NCBI RefSeq assembly: GCF_017916365.1
Contig: NZ_JAFMSU010000002.1
Coordinates: 1,488,001 to 1,552,000 of the forward strand
Length of the DNA stretch: 64,000 nt
From: Rufibacter roseolus
GTDB taxonomy: Bacteria; Bacteroidota; Bacteroidia; Cytophagales; Hymenobacteraceae
Reading direction: 5' to 3'
The notes beneath the pieces are model-generated. The model was not told the origin of the DNA. It saw nothing but the letters and a program-made list of their open reading frames with translations, and searched no databases. Of the stretch, positions 1 to 8,107 are shown piece by piece. The translations under genes and the position numbers were made by a program. Positions within the stretch are counted from its first letter, which is position 1. Each line of letters begins with the position of its first letter.

Positions 1-245
1 GCGTTGATAGATCCCGCCGAAGTGCCGCCCAAGCGCAGAAACCTGATGCCCATCTGCTCCAGCACATATACGTAACCCACCAAGGCAATCCCCAGCATGC
101 CGCCGCCTTCCATGACCAGGTCCACGTACTGGTGCCCATCCCCGTCTACCACGTCTGAGAAGGTTTTATCTTTCACCCGCTCGCGCAGTTGGGTCAAGGT
201 AGACTGCACCAGCCCATTCTCGGTTGTAAACTGTTCAATCCTCAT
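1..245 (-). CDS. patatin-like phospholipase, N-terminal part
   Basis: This is the first 81 codons of a minus-strand gene that runs off the left edge. The start is the ATG at 245-243. The sequence has the two signatures of patatin-like lipases. One is a glycine-rich oxyanion loop ([12 protein letters not shown], about residues 47-58). The other is the nucleophile elbow GTSAGS, about residues 73-78, where the serine starts a Ser-Asp dyad. Family knowledge: these enzymes hydrolyse acyl chains from phospholipids or related lipids. The catalytic Asp is outside the window, so activity cannot be judged. No signal peptide is visible, which suggests a cytoplasmic or peripheral membrane location. Confidence 0.8.
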   Translation of the reverse strand, partial: MRIEQFTTENGLVQSTLTQLRERVKDKTFSDVVDGDGHQYVDLVMEGGGMLGIALVGYVYVLEQMGIRFLRLGGTSAGSIN

Positions 246-389
246 CTTTCAAACACTTAAGTTCTGGGTACCTGGTCTTTTGTTGGTGTCAGCACGGAGA
301 TTCATAGATGTAATGATGCCTCTGTTGCTGAATCTAATATAAAGACCAGCAATGACTTATCTATGCCCTACTCTGATGAAACGAAGGAT

Positions 390-430
390 AAAAAAAAGCC
401 TCTGCTTCCATGAAAGCGGAACAGAGGCTT
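390..430 (-). terminator. intrinsic terminator of the SPL-family gene
   Basis: On the minus strand a 9-bp stem (AAGCCTCTG / CAGAGGCTT), extended by partly paired inner bases, is followed by a run of eight T. It lies 20 bp past the stop codon of the gene ending at 451. Confidence 0.8.
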
Positions 431-450
431 ATGCGTTTTGAGGCTGTTTT

Positions 451-1482
451 TCAGAAAATGTACCTGATCTGGCACCACGGAATCACTTCCTGCTGCAGCT
501 TTTTGAATTCAGAAATCCACTGGGCTTTGAGCTGGTATTGGTAGCGCACGTTGATGCCGCCAAACTGACTTTGCTTAGTCTCCTGAATGGCAGGGGCCCA
601 GATCATGTCCTCGGCTTTAGGGTTGATAGACAGGTTGATCTCGTGCTGCCACTGGTTGTGGGTAAGGAAAATGACTTCGCAACTCATGGTCTCCTTCAGC
701 TTGGGAGGCACCACCTCATTCAATTGCTCAAACAGTTCGCGGTAATCGTCCAGCCAGCCTTCATACACAATCACCGGCGAGAAATTTACGTGCACGTCAT
801 AACCGGCCTGGTAGAAGTCGTTGATGGCGGACAGGCGCTTGGCCAGACTATCGGTGCGCACGTCTACCAGCTTGCTTACTTTCTGGGGCAGCAGACTGAA
901 CCTGATCCGGGTCTTGCCCTGCGGATCATAGTCCAGCATCTGCGGGTTCACAAACTTGGTTGCGAAGGTGGCAAACGCTTTGGGATGGTCCCGGAAGAAC
1001 CGGATGGCCGTCTCCACACCATCAGAGATAGAAGCATCCACCGACACGTCTGAGTTACACCCGATGTCATATGTATAGAACTGAGCGTGCGTCTGGTTAG
1101 GGACCTTAGGCCAGGGCTGCTTCTGCACGTGCTTGTTTACGGCGGCCAGAATCTCCTCGGTATTGGTGAACAATGTGATGGGGTTGACGGTCTTGTTGCG
1201 GTCAACGTAGCAATAGGCACAAGCCCCCAGACACCCATTGGCCAGGCTAGGCGCGATGAAATCTGAGCTGCGACCGCTCTCCCTACACACCAACGTTTTC
1301 AGGCGGCCCAGCACCAACACATCTGATTTCACCTGGTAGTGGTTCCCCTCCAAAGCCGGCAACCGGTTATGCTGCGCAATGGCCTGCGGCACCGCGTCTG
1401 GATAGGTGAGCAAAGCCTTCTGCCCGCGCTCATTCAGGGCATCGGGGGTATAAAGAATAGTGGACGGATTGAATTTCTGCAT
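451..1482 (-). CDS. spore photoproduct lyase family radical SAM protein
   Basis: A 343-residue radical SAM protein. The motif GCLGACAYCYVDR (about residues 84-96) supplies CX3CX2C for a [4Fe-4S] cluster that cleaves S-adenosylmethionine. A further Cys in DIGCNSDVSVDA sits where SPL enzymes have their hydrogen-donor cysteine. The overall pattern fits the SPL-like family of non-sporulating bacteria rather than classic SplB. The likely role is radical-based repair or modification of a nucleic acid; the substrate is not known from the sequence. It is divergent from a second SPL-family gene starting at 1746, sharing a ~260 bp intergenic region. A strong terminator follows. Confidence 0.8.
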   Translation of the reverse strand: MQKFNPSTILYTPDALNERGQKALLTYPDAVPQAIAQHNRLPALEGNHYQVKSDVLVLGRLKTLVCRESGRSSDFIAPSLANGCLGACAYCYVDRNKTVNPITLFTNTEEILAAVNKHVQKQPWPKVPNQTHAQFYTYDIGCNSDVSVDASISDGVETAIRFFRDHPKAFATFATKFVNPQMLDYDPQGKTRIRFSLLPQKVSKLVDVRTDSLAKRLSAINDFYQAGYDVHVNFSPVIVYEGWLDDYRELFEQLNEVVPPKLKETMSCEVIFLTHNQWQHEINLSINPKAEDMIWAPAIQETKQSQFGGINVRYQYQLKAQWISEFKKLQQEVIPWCQIRYIF

Positions 1483-1587
1483 ACCCTTTTACAACAGCTG
1501 CAACAGTGTTCCGGTTCAGGAAAATATATTTACAACCTATTGATAAATAACTATTTACAAATTTTTTACAGGCTAAAAATATGAATC

Positions 1588-1617
1588 AAAGGAGGTGAGT
1601 TTATGTTAGTTCTATAG
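1588..1617 (+). promoter_or_regulatory. perfect Shine-Dalgarno with a 4-codon reading frame
   Basis: AAAGGAGGTGAG (1588-1599) is a near-complete anti-16S match, followed by ATG at 1603 and the frame ATG TTA GTT CTA TAG. A second mini-frame, ATG AAT CAA AGG AGG TGA, starts at 1581 and overlaps the SD itself. Strong SD sequences are rare in Bacteroidota. This one lies in the leader of the SPL gene that starts downstream. A leader-peptide role is inference. Confidence 0.35.
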
Positions 1618-1745
1618 CAGCAGAAAAGCCTTTTCATGCTGATGTGCTGCCTTAGAATCACCCATTATCTCAGCTATAAAACACGTACATGGAAGCAGTT
1701 CAGGAGATTGTAATCCCCAAAGCGGAGATCCGCTCTAAAATATGG

Positions 1746-2768
1746 ATGCCCAAACAAGTGCTTATCACCCCGGCTGCCTTGGACGAACCCTGGGGCAGGC
1801 AGATCTACGAGCGGGTGCAGGCCTTGGGCTTGCCGGTGCAGGAACTGAAAAGCAACCGGCTCACAGGCTTGCGCGGCGAGGACGAGCGCGAAACTTACCG
1901 CAAGGCCAAAAGCACCCTGGCCATTGTTACCGCCCCACCCAGTGCCTTGAAACTGCAGCCCATACCGCCCTCCGCCGATTACCAGTTCCACCTGGCCGAG
2001 GGCTGTCCCGCCCATTGCCAGTACTGCTACCTGGCCGGTAGTTTGCAGGGTCCGCCCGTGATCAGAACCTTCGCCAACCTGCCTACCATTCTCAATAACC
2101 TGGTGAACTACCGTAAACCCAACGGGATTACCACTTTTGAGGCGAGCTGCTACACAGATCCGCTGGGCATTGAGCACCTCACGGGCAGCCTGGCCGAGAC
2201 TATCCGTTTTTTCGGGGACCAGGAGAACATGCACCTGCGCTGGGTCTCCAAGTTTGACCAGGTAGACGGCCTGCTCAACCTTCCGCACAACGGCCACACC
2301 CAACCCCGCATCAGCCTCAACACCGACTTCATCTCGCGGCGGATGGAAGGTGGTACTGCTTCCATGGAGGCCCGGCTGGCCGCCATCCGGAAACTGGCGC
2401 TCCCGCAAGCACAAGGCGGCGGAGGCTACAAAGTAGGCCTGGTCATCGCCCCCATCATGCCCGTGCCGGATTGGGAAGAGCAGTACACCTATTTACTTGA
2501 CCGGCTGGAGCAGACCCTGGATTTTCCCTGTGAGTTCACCTTTGAGCTCATCAGCCATCGGTTCACGCCGGGTTCCAAAGCGCTCCTGCAGGAATGGTAC
2601 CCCAACACCATCATTGACTTTGACGAGAGCAACCGATCCCTTAAGTACAACAAGTTTGGCGGCAAGAAGTACGTCTACAACTCCGCCACCATGAACATGC
2701 TGCGCAGCTTCTTCTACAGCGAACTCAAAAGACGCTTCCCTGAGGCTCCCATTTTGTATTGGACCTAA
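1746..2768 (+). CDS. splB: spore photoproduct lyase homologue (radical SAM)
   Basis: Resembles classic SPL, which repairs the UV thymine dimer called spore photoproduct by radical chemistry. The motif GCPAHCQYCYL carries Cys87, Cys91 and Cys94 for the [4Fe-4S] cluster. FEASCYTDPLGIEHLT (Cys135) matches the region of the hydrogen-donor cysteine (Cys141 in Bacillus subtilis). Downstream conserved stretches (FELISHRFTPGSK, KYVY, and the C-terminus ILYWT) also follow SPL. The ATG at 1746 was chosen because the family starts right before a motif like PKQVLITPAALDEP; an in-frame ATG at 1689 would add 19 residues. The host group does not sporulate, so the substrate may be spore-photoproduct-like lesions formed in dry DNA, or something else. 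Confidence 0.85.
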   Translation: MPKQVLITPAALDEPWGRQIYERVQALGLPVQELKSNRLTGLRGEDERETYRKAKSTLAIVTAPPSALKLQPIPPSADYQFHLAEGCPAHCQYCYLAGSLQGPPVIRTFANLPTILNNLVNYRKPNGITTFEASCYTDPLGIEHLTGSLAETIRFFGDQENMHLRWVSKFDQVDGLLNLPHNGHTQPRISLNTDFISRRMEGGTASMEARLAAIRKLALPQAQGGGGYKVGLVIAPIMPVPDWEEQYTYLLDRLEQTLDFPCEFTFELISHRFTPGSKALLQEWYPNTIIDFDESNRSLKYNKFGGKKYVYNSATMNMLRSFFYSELKRRFPEAPILYWT

Positions 2769-2791
2769 GGCGGAGAATATATTTTGGAAAG

Positions 2792-2832
2792 CGAAAGCCG
2801 GTAGGAATTGTCTTACCGGCTTTTCGTTTTTA
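2792..2832 (+). terminator. intrinsic terminator of the SPL homologue
   Basis: AAAGCCGGTA / TACCGGCTTTT stem with an 11-base loop and a T-rich tail, 24 bp after the stop codon at 2768. Confidence 0.75.
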
Positions 2833-2845
2833 CTACGCATTCCCC

Positions 2846-3077
2846 ACGCATATCGTCCCCCTTTGAAGGGGGTAGGGGGATGACAAGGTATGTTCAAGAA
2901 CCGTTTGCTTTTGCAATAGAGAATCTGCGCTTATTGCCGTTGTTGGTGTTATCACAAAACCAAGACTGCGGAGGCAAGCGCAAGGGCAACCACAAGGGAT
3001 TGCCCCTACATTGGGAATGCCATGATCAGCACGAGTGGTCATCCCCCTACCCCCTTCAAAGGGGGACGGAATGCGTG
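2846..3077. repeat. MITE-like element, copy 1 (232 bp)
   Basis: Bounded by an inverted repeat of about 38 bp whose core is CCCCCTTTGAAGGGGG followed by TAGGGGGATGAC (left 2846-2884, right 3038-3077). The interior contains GTTGTTGGTGTTATCAC and a CAACCACAAGGGATTGCCCC module. Both the ends and that module recur at 21110-21309. No transposase is encoded; ORFs here are spurious. Confidence 0.75.
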
Positions 3078-3150
3078 CACAAAACACCATCAACCTTTCA
3101 ATCTGTTTAGGAGCAGTTTTCTGGAAAAGCGGCTTAAAACCAATCTACTT

Positions 3151-3846
3151 TTACCGGCTCAGGTATGCGGTGAGGCTTTGGCGGAAGGCTTCGCTGAGGG
3201 GGATGGTTTTGTGGTTGATGGTGACCTGGTGCCTTTCCACTTTGTCAATCTTGTTCACTGCCACTACGAAAGAACGGTGCACCCGCACGAATTTATCCGG
3301 GGGCAACAGGTTGATGGCTTCAATGAAGGTGCTGCGCGAGAGGATGTTTTTGTCTTTGGTCGCGAAGGTCACGTAGTTGCCAGTGGCCTCCAGGTAGAGG
3401 ATGTCTTCGTAGAAAACCTTGATCTGCTCGTAGCCGGTTTTAATGTAGAGGTGGTCCGTGGTTTCTGAGGCGTTTCTGAAATTGTAGAGTTCAAACGCCT
3501 TGTTGCAGCCCTTGATGAACCTTGACAAGGAGAACGGCTTGAGCAGGTAATCCACGGCATCCATCTCAAAAGAGGTCACGGCGTGCTCTGAGTAGGCAGT
3601 GGTGAAGATAAGGAGCGGCTTTTTGCTGAGAGAATTGAAAAAATCGATGCCCGAGATATCGGGCATCTTGATGTCCAGGAACAGTAAGTCAATGCTTTCC
3701 TTCTGCAAGTACTCCAGGGCTTTGAAGGCATCGGTGAACTCAGCTTTCAGGTCCAGGAAGGGAACCTTAGAGGCGTGCGAGCGCACAATCTCCAGCGCTA
3801 TGGGTTCATCGTCAATGGCAATGGCTTTCATAGTAGAAGTGGACAT
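3151..3846 (-). CDS. LytTR-family response regulator
   Basis: Two domains are visible in 231 residues. An N-terminal receiver (about 7-120) has the acidic pocket IDDEP, phospho-acceptor Asp in LFLDIKMPD, Thr in FTTAY and Lys in LLKPF. A C-terminal LytTR DNA-binding domain (about 130-230) contains the typical ILYLEATGNYV and FVRVHRSFVV motifs. It follows its histidine kinase (3862-5382) by 15 bp and is surely co-transcribed. Signal and targets are unknown. An alternative start at residue 6 (MKAIAIDDEP) is equally plausible. Confidence 0.9.
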   Translation of the reverse strand: MSTSTMKAIAIDDEPIALEIVRSHASKVPFLDLKAEFTDAFKALEYLQKESIDLLFLDIKMPDISGIDFFNSLSKKPLLIFTTAYSEHAVTSFEMDAVDYLLKPFSLSRFIKGCNKAFELYNFRNASETTDHLYIKTGYEQIKVFYEDILYLEATGNYVTFATKDKNILSRSTFIEAINLLPPDKFVRVHRSFVVAVNKIDKVERHQVTINHKTIPLSEAFRQSLTAYLSR

Positions 3847-3861
3847 ATAGGTTTTAACGGA

Positions 3862-5382
3862 CTAGGCTACCTGCAGGGTAAGATGCACAAAAAATTCTTT
3901 GCCTGTTTCCCGGATGATGAGTTCGTGCCGGCCCGGGTACAGCAGTTGCAGGCGTTGGCGAACGTTCACCAACCCGATGCCGCTTTTGTCTTTCTCCGGA
4001 TCGGTGCCTTGTTTGTCGTGCTTGCTGTTGTGCACGTCAAAGTAGAGCGTCTTGTCCTTCACCTCCAGCGTGATGTTGATGTGCGAGGGCTCTCTAAAGC
4101 TAATACCGTGCTTAAAGGCGTTTTCCACAAACGGAATGAGCAGCATGGGCGATATCTGGATGGGGCAAATGGGTTGTTCAATCTGGGCAGTGATGCGTAC
4201 GCTGGGGCTTTCATCGGTGCGGAGGCGCTGGAAGCTGATGTAGTTCTCCAGGTACTCCACTTCACGCACCAGCGAGATCCGCTCCTGCAGGTTCTCCTGC
4301 AGCATGAACCGCATCATGTTGCCCAGCCTCTCCACACCCTCGCTCGTGCGCTCGGCGTTTTCCTGGATGGCGGTGCCGTAGATCGTATTCAACGCGTTGA
4401 ACAGAAAATGCGGGTTGATCTGAGAGCGCAGGAAGTCAAAGTTGGCGGTAGACTGCCCCAGTTCCTGCTTGAGCACGTGGATCTCTGCATGGCCCTGCAT
4501 CTGGCGCTTGAACAGTACCCAGGAAACAGGCACTGTGATGAGTAACTGAAAGAAAACATTGAAAATCGCTATCATGAAGGCAAACTCATTATCCTGTACA
4601 GTACCCTGTACCAGAAGCAGCGCCAGAAACCCGATGGGAATAATTGAGGCAATCAGTACCAGAACTGCTTTTCCCAAATATGCTCTGAAGGGTTTCTTTT
4701 TAGACAGAGATTTAGGGATAAGGGCATAAAACGAGTAGCAGTAAAGCAGGATACTACTGGGCCCCACAATGCCCCAGCCCAAAATCAACTCTCCTTCAGC
4801 ATCCACTACCATCAAGAGGAACATACTGATCATCCAAATCACAAAAGCGGCCAGGCCGTCGCGGGTGATGAGGCGGTATTTAGACTGGATAACCTCTGAA
4901 CTGGACAGCAGGTACAACCCTACATATTTAATGAAGGCGTAAAACCCGATGAGCAACAGCAACCTAAAAGCATAGAAATAGCTCCCCTGGAAAATGGCCT
5001 GGTAGGCCTCGTCCTCCGAGGTGTACCGGTTAAGGATGTAATTTTTAGAATAGGTATCGGTGATGCCAAACACCAGTCCCACCAACAGAAACAGCCCCAG
5101 CACCACCAGGATGTTCTTTACTAAGCCTTCTTTCTCCAGGAGTTTGGGGATGACTTTGAAGTTGAGCAGCAGGAAGCCCAGGTAAAGAAGCGTGTAGCGG
5201 ATGAGCCGCGGAAAAAAAAAGTCCTGGTAATAGTAAAACGGAATCCCGGCCTCCTCAAACCGATGTTGGTCTGGCCCGTGGGAGATGGTGGTCAGGAAGA
5301 AAACCGCAAAGACGAAGATGGTAGTGGCGCCCCAAAACTCTACTCTTTTGAGGTACGATGGATTATTGACGAGGTCATTCAT
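3862..5382 (-). CDS. LytS/YehU-type sensor histidine kinase
   Basis: A 506-residue membrane kinase. The first ~290 residues hold about seven to eight hydrophobic segments. The catalytic half has the family H-box QINPHFLFNALNTIYG (phospho-His in NPHF), the N-box LLIPFVENAFKHG and a GIGLVNVRQRL glycine box. This is the short His_kinase/HATPase arrangement typical of LytTR partners. It presumably phosphorylates the regulator encoded just downstream. The stimulus is unknown; no extracellular sensor domain is evident, so sensing is likely within the membrane. Confidence 0.9.
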   Translation of the reverse strand: MNDLVNNPSYLKRVEFWGATTIFVFAVFFLTTISHGPDQHRFEEAGIPFYYYQDFFFPRLIRYTLLYLGFLLLNFKVIPKLLEKEGLVKNILVVLGLFLLVGLVFGITDTYSKNYILNRYTSEDEAYQAIFQGSYFYAFRLLLLIGFYAFIKYVGLYLLSSSEVIQSKYRLITRDGLAAFVIWMISMFLLMVVDAEGELILGWGIVGPSSILLYCYSFYALIPKSLSKKKPFRAYLGKAVLVLIASIIPIGFLALLLVQGTVQDNEFAFMIAIFNVFFQLLITVPVSWVLFKRQMQGHAEIHVLKQELGQSTANFDFLRSQINPHFLFNALNTIYGTAIQENAERTSEGVERLGNMMRFMLQENLQERISLVREVEYLENYISFQRLRTDESPSVRITAQIEQPICPIQISPMLLIPFVENAFKHGISFREPSHINITLEVKDKTLYFDVHNSKHDKQGTDPEKDKSGIGLVNVRQRLQLLYPGRHELIIRETGKEFFVHLTLQVA

Positions 5383-5618
5383 GGCTCAGGATTTTAAAAC
5401 AATGATAGGGCAATGCCCGCTTGAAAAATAAAAAAAGTGACGAGTGCCGCCGAAAATGTGATGAAAGCCACCAGGCGTACCGCTGGGCAAAAGAAAAACC
5501 GGGAAAAAGATTGTAAAGCAGGAAGGCTGACCAGAAAGGCGGCTGGCATTTTGGATGCGCTTTCCACAAAACAGCTCTAAAACACCAGCGACATTTCTCT
5601 ATGAAGAAGGCTTTTGGG

Positions 5619-7109
5619 CTAAGACTTTCGTCTAGCCGATGTTACCTCCCAGCGCCCCGCATGCAGGTGCAAGCCCCGGGCCCGGCCGTTTTCCATGGAG
5701 AAGGCAATGCGCAGGTCCTCGTCTACCTCCGGGACGAACACGTGGTTTCCCTGGTACAACAGTCGGAAGGGTTTTCCGCCCAGGGACTGAGCTTTGAGCT
5801 GGCCCTTCTCACAGAACACCCGCAACTCGCGCGTTTTCTGGCCGGCCCGGTAAGTATAGGTGCCTTGGTACTTGCCGATCTCTTTGGCCCGGAGAGGCAG
5901 ATCGTGCACCTCCAGGCCTAGGGCGGCACGGGCCAAAGATTTCAAAACCTCTAAAGGCTTTCCGGTGGTGGAATTCATCAACACGGCAACCGTGAGGCCG
6001 TCTTTTGGGTAATAAGCCAGCGCCGAGACAAACCCGTTGGCACTGCCCGTATGAAAAACCTGCGGATGCCCACCCAATTCATCCAGCTCCAACCCGAAGC
6101 CATATCCCACGGTATCGCCGTTGGCCAACTGGGTAGGCGACATCATCTGCCGCAATGAAGCGGGTGATACTACCCGACCACTGTGCAACAAATAGGTCCA
6201 GCGGAGCAGATCACCTAAGTTAGAGCAGAGCGCCCCTGCCCCGCCGGCCACCTGCATGTTGACATAACCGGCGTTCCTGAGTTTGCCCTCCTGGTACTCG
6301 TAACCCCGAGCCCGGTTAAGGATCAGCCGTTTTTCCTCGCAGAAAGCGGTGTGGTTCAGCTGCAAGGGCTGCAGGAGCTCATTGTTGACATAATCCTCAT
6401 AAGCCATGCCGGTTACCCTAGAGATGATCTCACCCAATAGGTAATAAGCCATGTTGTTTTCTGCGAACCGCTCGCCGGGCCTGAAGTCAAAAGGCTGTTC
6501 CCCGAGGAGTTGGACCATCTCTCTGTAAGAAAGATCCTGCCCGCACCGCCGCCGGTTTTCCTGGGCCAACAATGGTAACGACTTTATGCCGGAGGTGTGA
6601 TTGAGCAGGTGGCGGATGGTGACCTGGTTTCCCTGCGTTAGGTAATCAGGCAGAAACTGGGTTACGGGGTCATCCAGGGAAACCCGGCCCTCCTCCACTA
6701 ACCGCATGACCATAGCCGCGGTAAACTGTCTGGTGAGCGAGCCAATCTTGTACACCGTTTCCGGACCGGCCAATACACCGTTCTCTACATCGGCCTCGCC
6801 GTAGCCGCGCTCAAACACCACCTTGCCGTCTTTGGCCACGGCCAGGCTCATGCCCGGCGTGAGGCCCGCCCGCAGGTGATCATCGGCGGCCAGGTTGGCG
6901 GCGAACTCTATCCGTTCTATGTGGGGGAAGGAAGGTTGGGTAACCAGGCTTTGCGAAGCGTAAACTTGGGGGTGTGCCAATTGGGCCTTCTGGGTGCAGG
7001 CAGGCAGCGAGGCTACCCCGAAGGCAAGAAGAAGTAAACTGCTCCGGAGAAAGGAACCTGAGGGCAGGCACCGGGTGGTTTGGCTGGCTTTCTGAAGGGA
7101 ATTGCTCAT
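5619..7109 (-). CDS. serine-hydrolase-fold lipoprotein with altered catalytic motifs
   Basis: A class-C beta-lactamase/D-aminopeptidase-like protein of 496 residues with a lipoprotein signal (lipobox SLPAC), so probably anchored in the envelope. The fold is clear: KIGSLTRQFTAA, RHLLNHTSGI, LGEIISRVTG, VFHTGSANGF. Two key positions differ. The SxxK motif reads Ser124-Leu-Thr-Arg127, and the YxN motif reads Glu217-Asn-Asn219. The third motif is HTG (353-355). Loss of both the general-base Lys and the Tyr suggests a non-catalytic or re-purposed protein. The start at 7109 was chosen because it places a normal signal peptide; the upstream in-frame start lacks one. Confidence 0.8.
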   Translation of the reverse strand: MSNSLQKASQTTRCLPSGSFLRSSLLLLAFGVASLPACTQKAQLAHPQVYASQSLVTQPSFPHIERIEFAANLAADDHLRAGLTPGMSLAVAKDGKVVFERGYGEADVENGVLAGPETVYKIGSLTRQFTAAMVMRLVEEGRVSLDDPVTQFLPDYLTQGNQVTIRHLLNHTSGIKSLPLLAQENRRRCGQDLSYREMVQLLGEQPFDFRPGERFAENNMAYYLLGEIISRVTGMAYEDYVNNELLQPLQLNHTAFCEEKRLILNRARGYEYQEGKLRNAGYVNMQVAGGAGALCSNLGDLLRWTYLLHSGRVVSPASLRQMMSPTQLANGDTVGYGFGLELDELGGHPQVFHTGSANGFVSALAYYPKDGLTVAVLMNSTTGKPLEVLKSLARAALGLEVHDLPLRAKEIGKYQGTYTYRAGQKTRELRVFCEKGQLKAQSLGGKPFRLLYQGNHVFVPEVDEDLRIAFSMENGRARGLHLHAGRWEVTSARRKS

Positions 7110-7176
7110 AATCTTTAGGGTTAGATGTAACAACCTGTACTAATGATGAGCAAGAGTAAAAAGCTTTGAGCAGAGG

Positions 7177-7184
7177 CAAAATTA
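7177..7184 (-). promoter_or_regulatory. possible -7 promoter box
   Basis: On the minus strand this reads TAATTTTG, an exact match to the Bacteroidota -7 consensus TAnnTTTG, about 68 bp upstream of the start of the serine-hydrolase-fold gene. No clear -33 TTG is seen. Confidence 0.4.
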
Positions 7185-7220
7185 AATGTGATGAAGTCTC
7201 AGGTTTGTGGGACAGAAACC

Positions 7221-7247
7221 AAAAAAGCCATCTTCTGATGGCTTTTT
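7221..7247. terminator. bidirectional hairpin terminator
   Basis: AAAAAGCCATC / GATGGCTTTTT stem with a 4-base loop. It lies downstream of the minus-strand gene ending at 7315 and upstream of the gene starting at 7109, separating the two transcripts. Confidence 0.75.
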
Positions 7248-7314
7248 CTGGGCTTAATTCCATAAAAATAGGCGTTAAACGCTACATGCGCTCGTAGCGC
7301 GATTGCTGGTTCCC

Positions 7315-7494
7315 TTACTCTTTGTTCTTGATGGCGCTGTACAGAACCGGGCTGAAAAACCGCAGGTTCTCCAGCAGGCAGGTCAAAGTATAGAATCTGT
7401 CCAGGTCTACCTCAGGACTCTCGGCCATGGTTTCCAGGAAAGCATCCAGGGTCTCCACCAATCTATTATCAAATTCTTCTTCTGTCATCTTCAT
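7315..7494 (-). CDS. small hypothetical acidic protein
   Basis: A 59-residue reading frame starting MKMTEEEFDNRLVETLD. It is acidic and looks fully alpha-helical, ending in NLRFFSPVLYSAIKNKE. A longer in-frame start at 7602 exists, but GAGAGG 12 bases before the ATG at 7494 and the change in composition favour the short form. No family is recognised. A clean terminator follows at 7221-7247, which supports expression. Confidence 0.5.
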   Translation of the reverse strand: MKMTEEEFDNRLVETLDAFLETMAESPEVDLDRFYTLTCLLENLRFFSPVLYSAIKNKE

Positions 7495-7723
7495 CTGGGT
7501 TGTACCTCTCTTTATGCGGTCCGGGTGTCTGCTCTTACATGCTGAGCTTTCCGCCACCAAAGGCGTCAGAATGGAAACATCACTCAGGCACAATGAATTC
7601 AATTCCCATGCTTTTCAAGCTGCCCGCCGGAGGAATTCTCCATATCTGGCGAGCCCCGTTTTGGTAAAACAGGCGCTAACCGGAGCCAGGCTATTAATAT
7701 CATTTTTTTACCAGGCGCTCAAC

Positions 7724-8107
7724 TTACAGCACCAGTTGATGGAACAGGCGGTCCAGGGTCTCCTTGGGATCAGTGCAAAGGCCGGGGTGTACGGGCGAAG
7801 TCTGCACAATGGTGCTGCGGGTAGCTGTAAGCCACCTGAACCGGGAAGCAATGGGCAACCGGCCGATAGTGCCGCCCGCTTTGCCACCGGCGCAGATGCG
7901 GGCGAAAGCATCCAGGCGGGCGTGCAGCTCGTCCAGGTCCACGGGTGTGGTGAAGGCCTGCAGGCGCTGATGGTCCAGGTGGAACAGGGTTTGGAGAAAT
8001 CCTTGCGAAGAACAGTAGAGCACCACACCCACGTTGAGAAACTCCTCGCGCTCCACGCAGGGAACTACCCTTAAAACGGCGTACTCAAATAAGTGCTTTT
8101 CTTGCAT
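7724..8107 (-). CDS. DUF3037 family protein
   Basis: A 127-residue protein starting MQEKHLFEYAVLRVVPCVEREEF. The N-terminal YAVLRVVP and FLNVGVVLYC segments match DUF3037, a family of unknown function. Its start overlaps the end of the HipA-like kinase gene (8085-8882) by 23 bp, so translation is probably coupled. DUF3037 genes are typically found beside such kinases, which suggests that the two proteins act together. Whether it binds, regulates or is a substrate of the kinase is unknown. Confidence 0.75.
   Translation of the reverse strand: MQEKHLFEYAVLRVVPCVEREEFLNVGVVLYCSSQGFLQTLFHLDHQRLQAFTTPVDLDELHARLDAFARICAGGKAGGTIGRLPIASRFRWLTATRSTIVQTSPVHPGLCTDPKETLDRLFHQLVL

Noticed and set aside
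3022-3468. 148-codon plus-strand frame over the MITE and the response-regulator end
   Set aside because: Starts inside a repeat and continues antisense to the LytTR domain.
5375-5569. 64-codon minus-strand frame upstream of the histidine kinase
   Set aside because: No similarity, overlaps the kinase start, and has no plausible initiation region.
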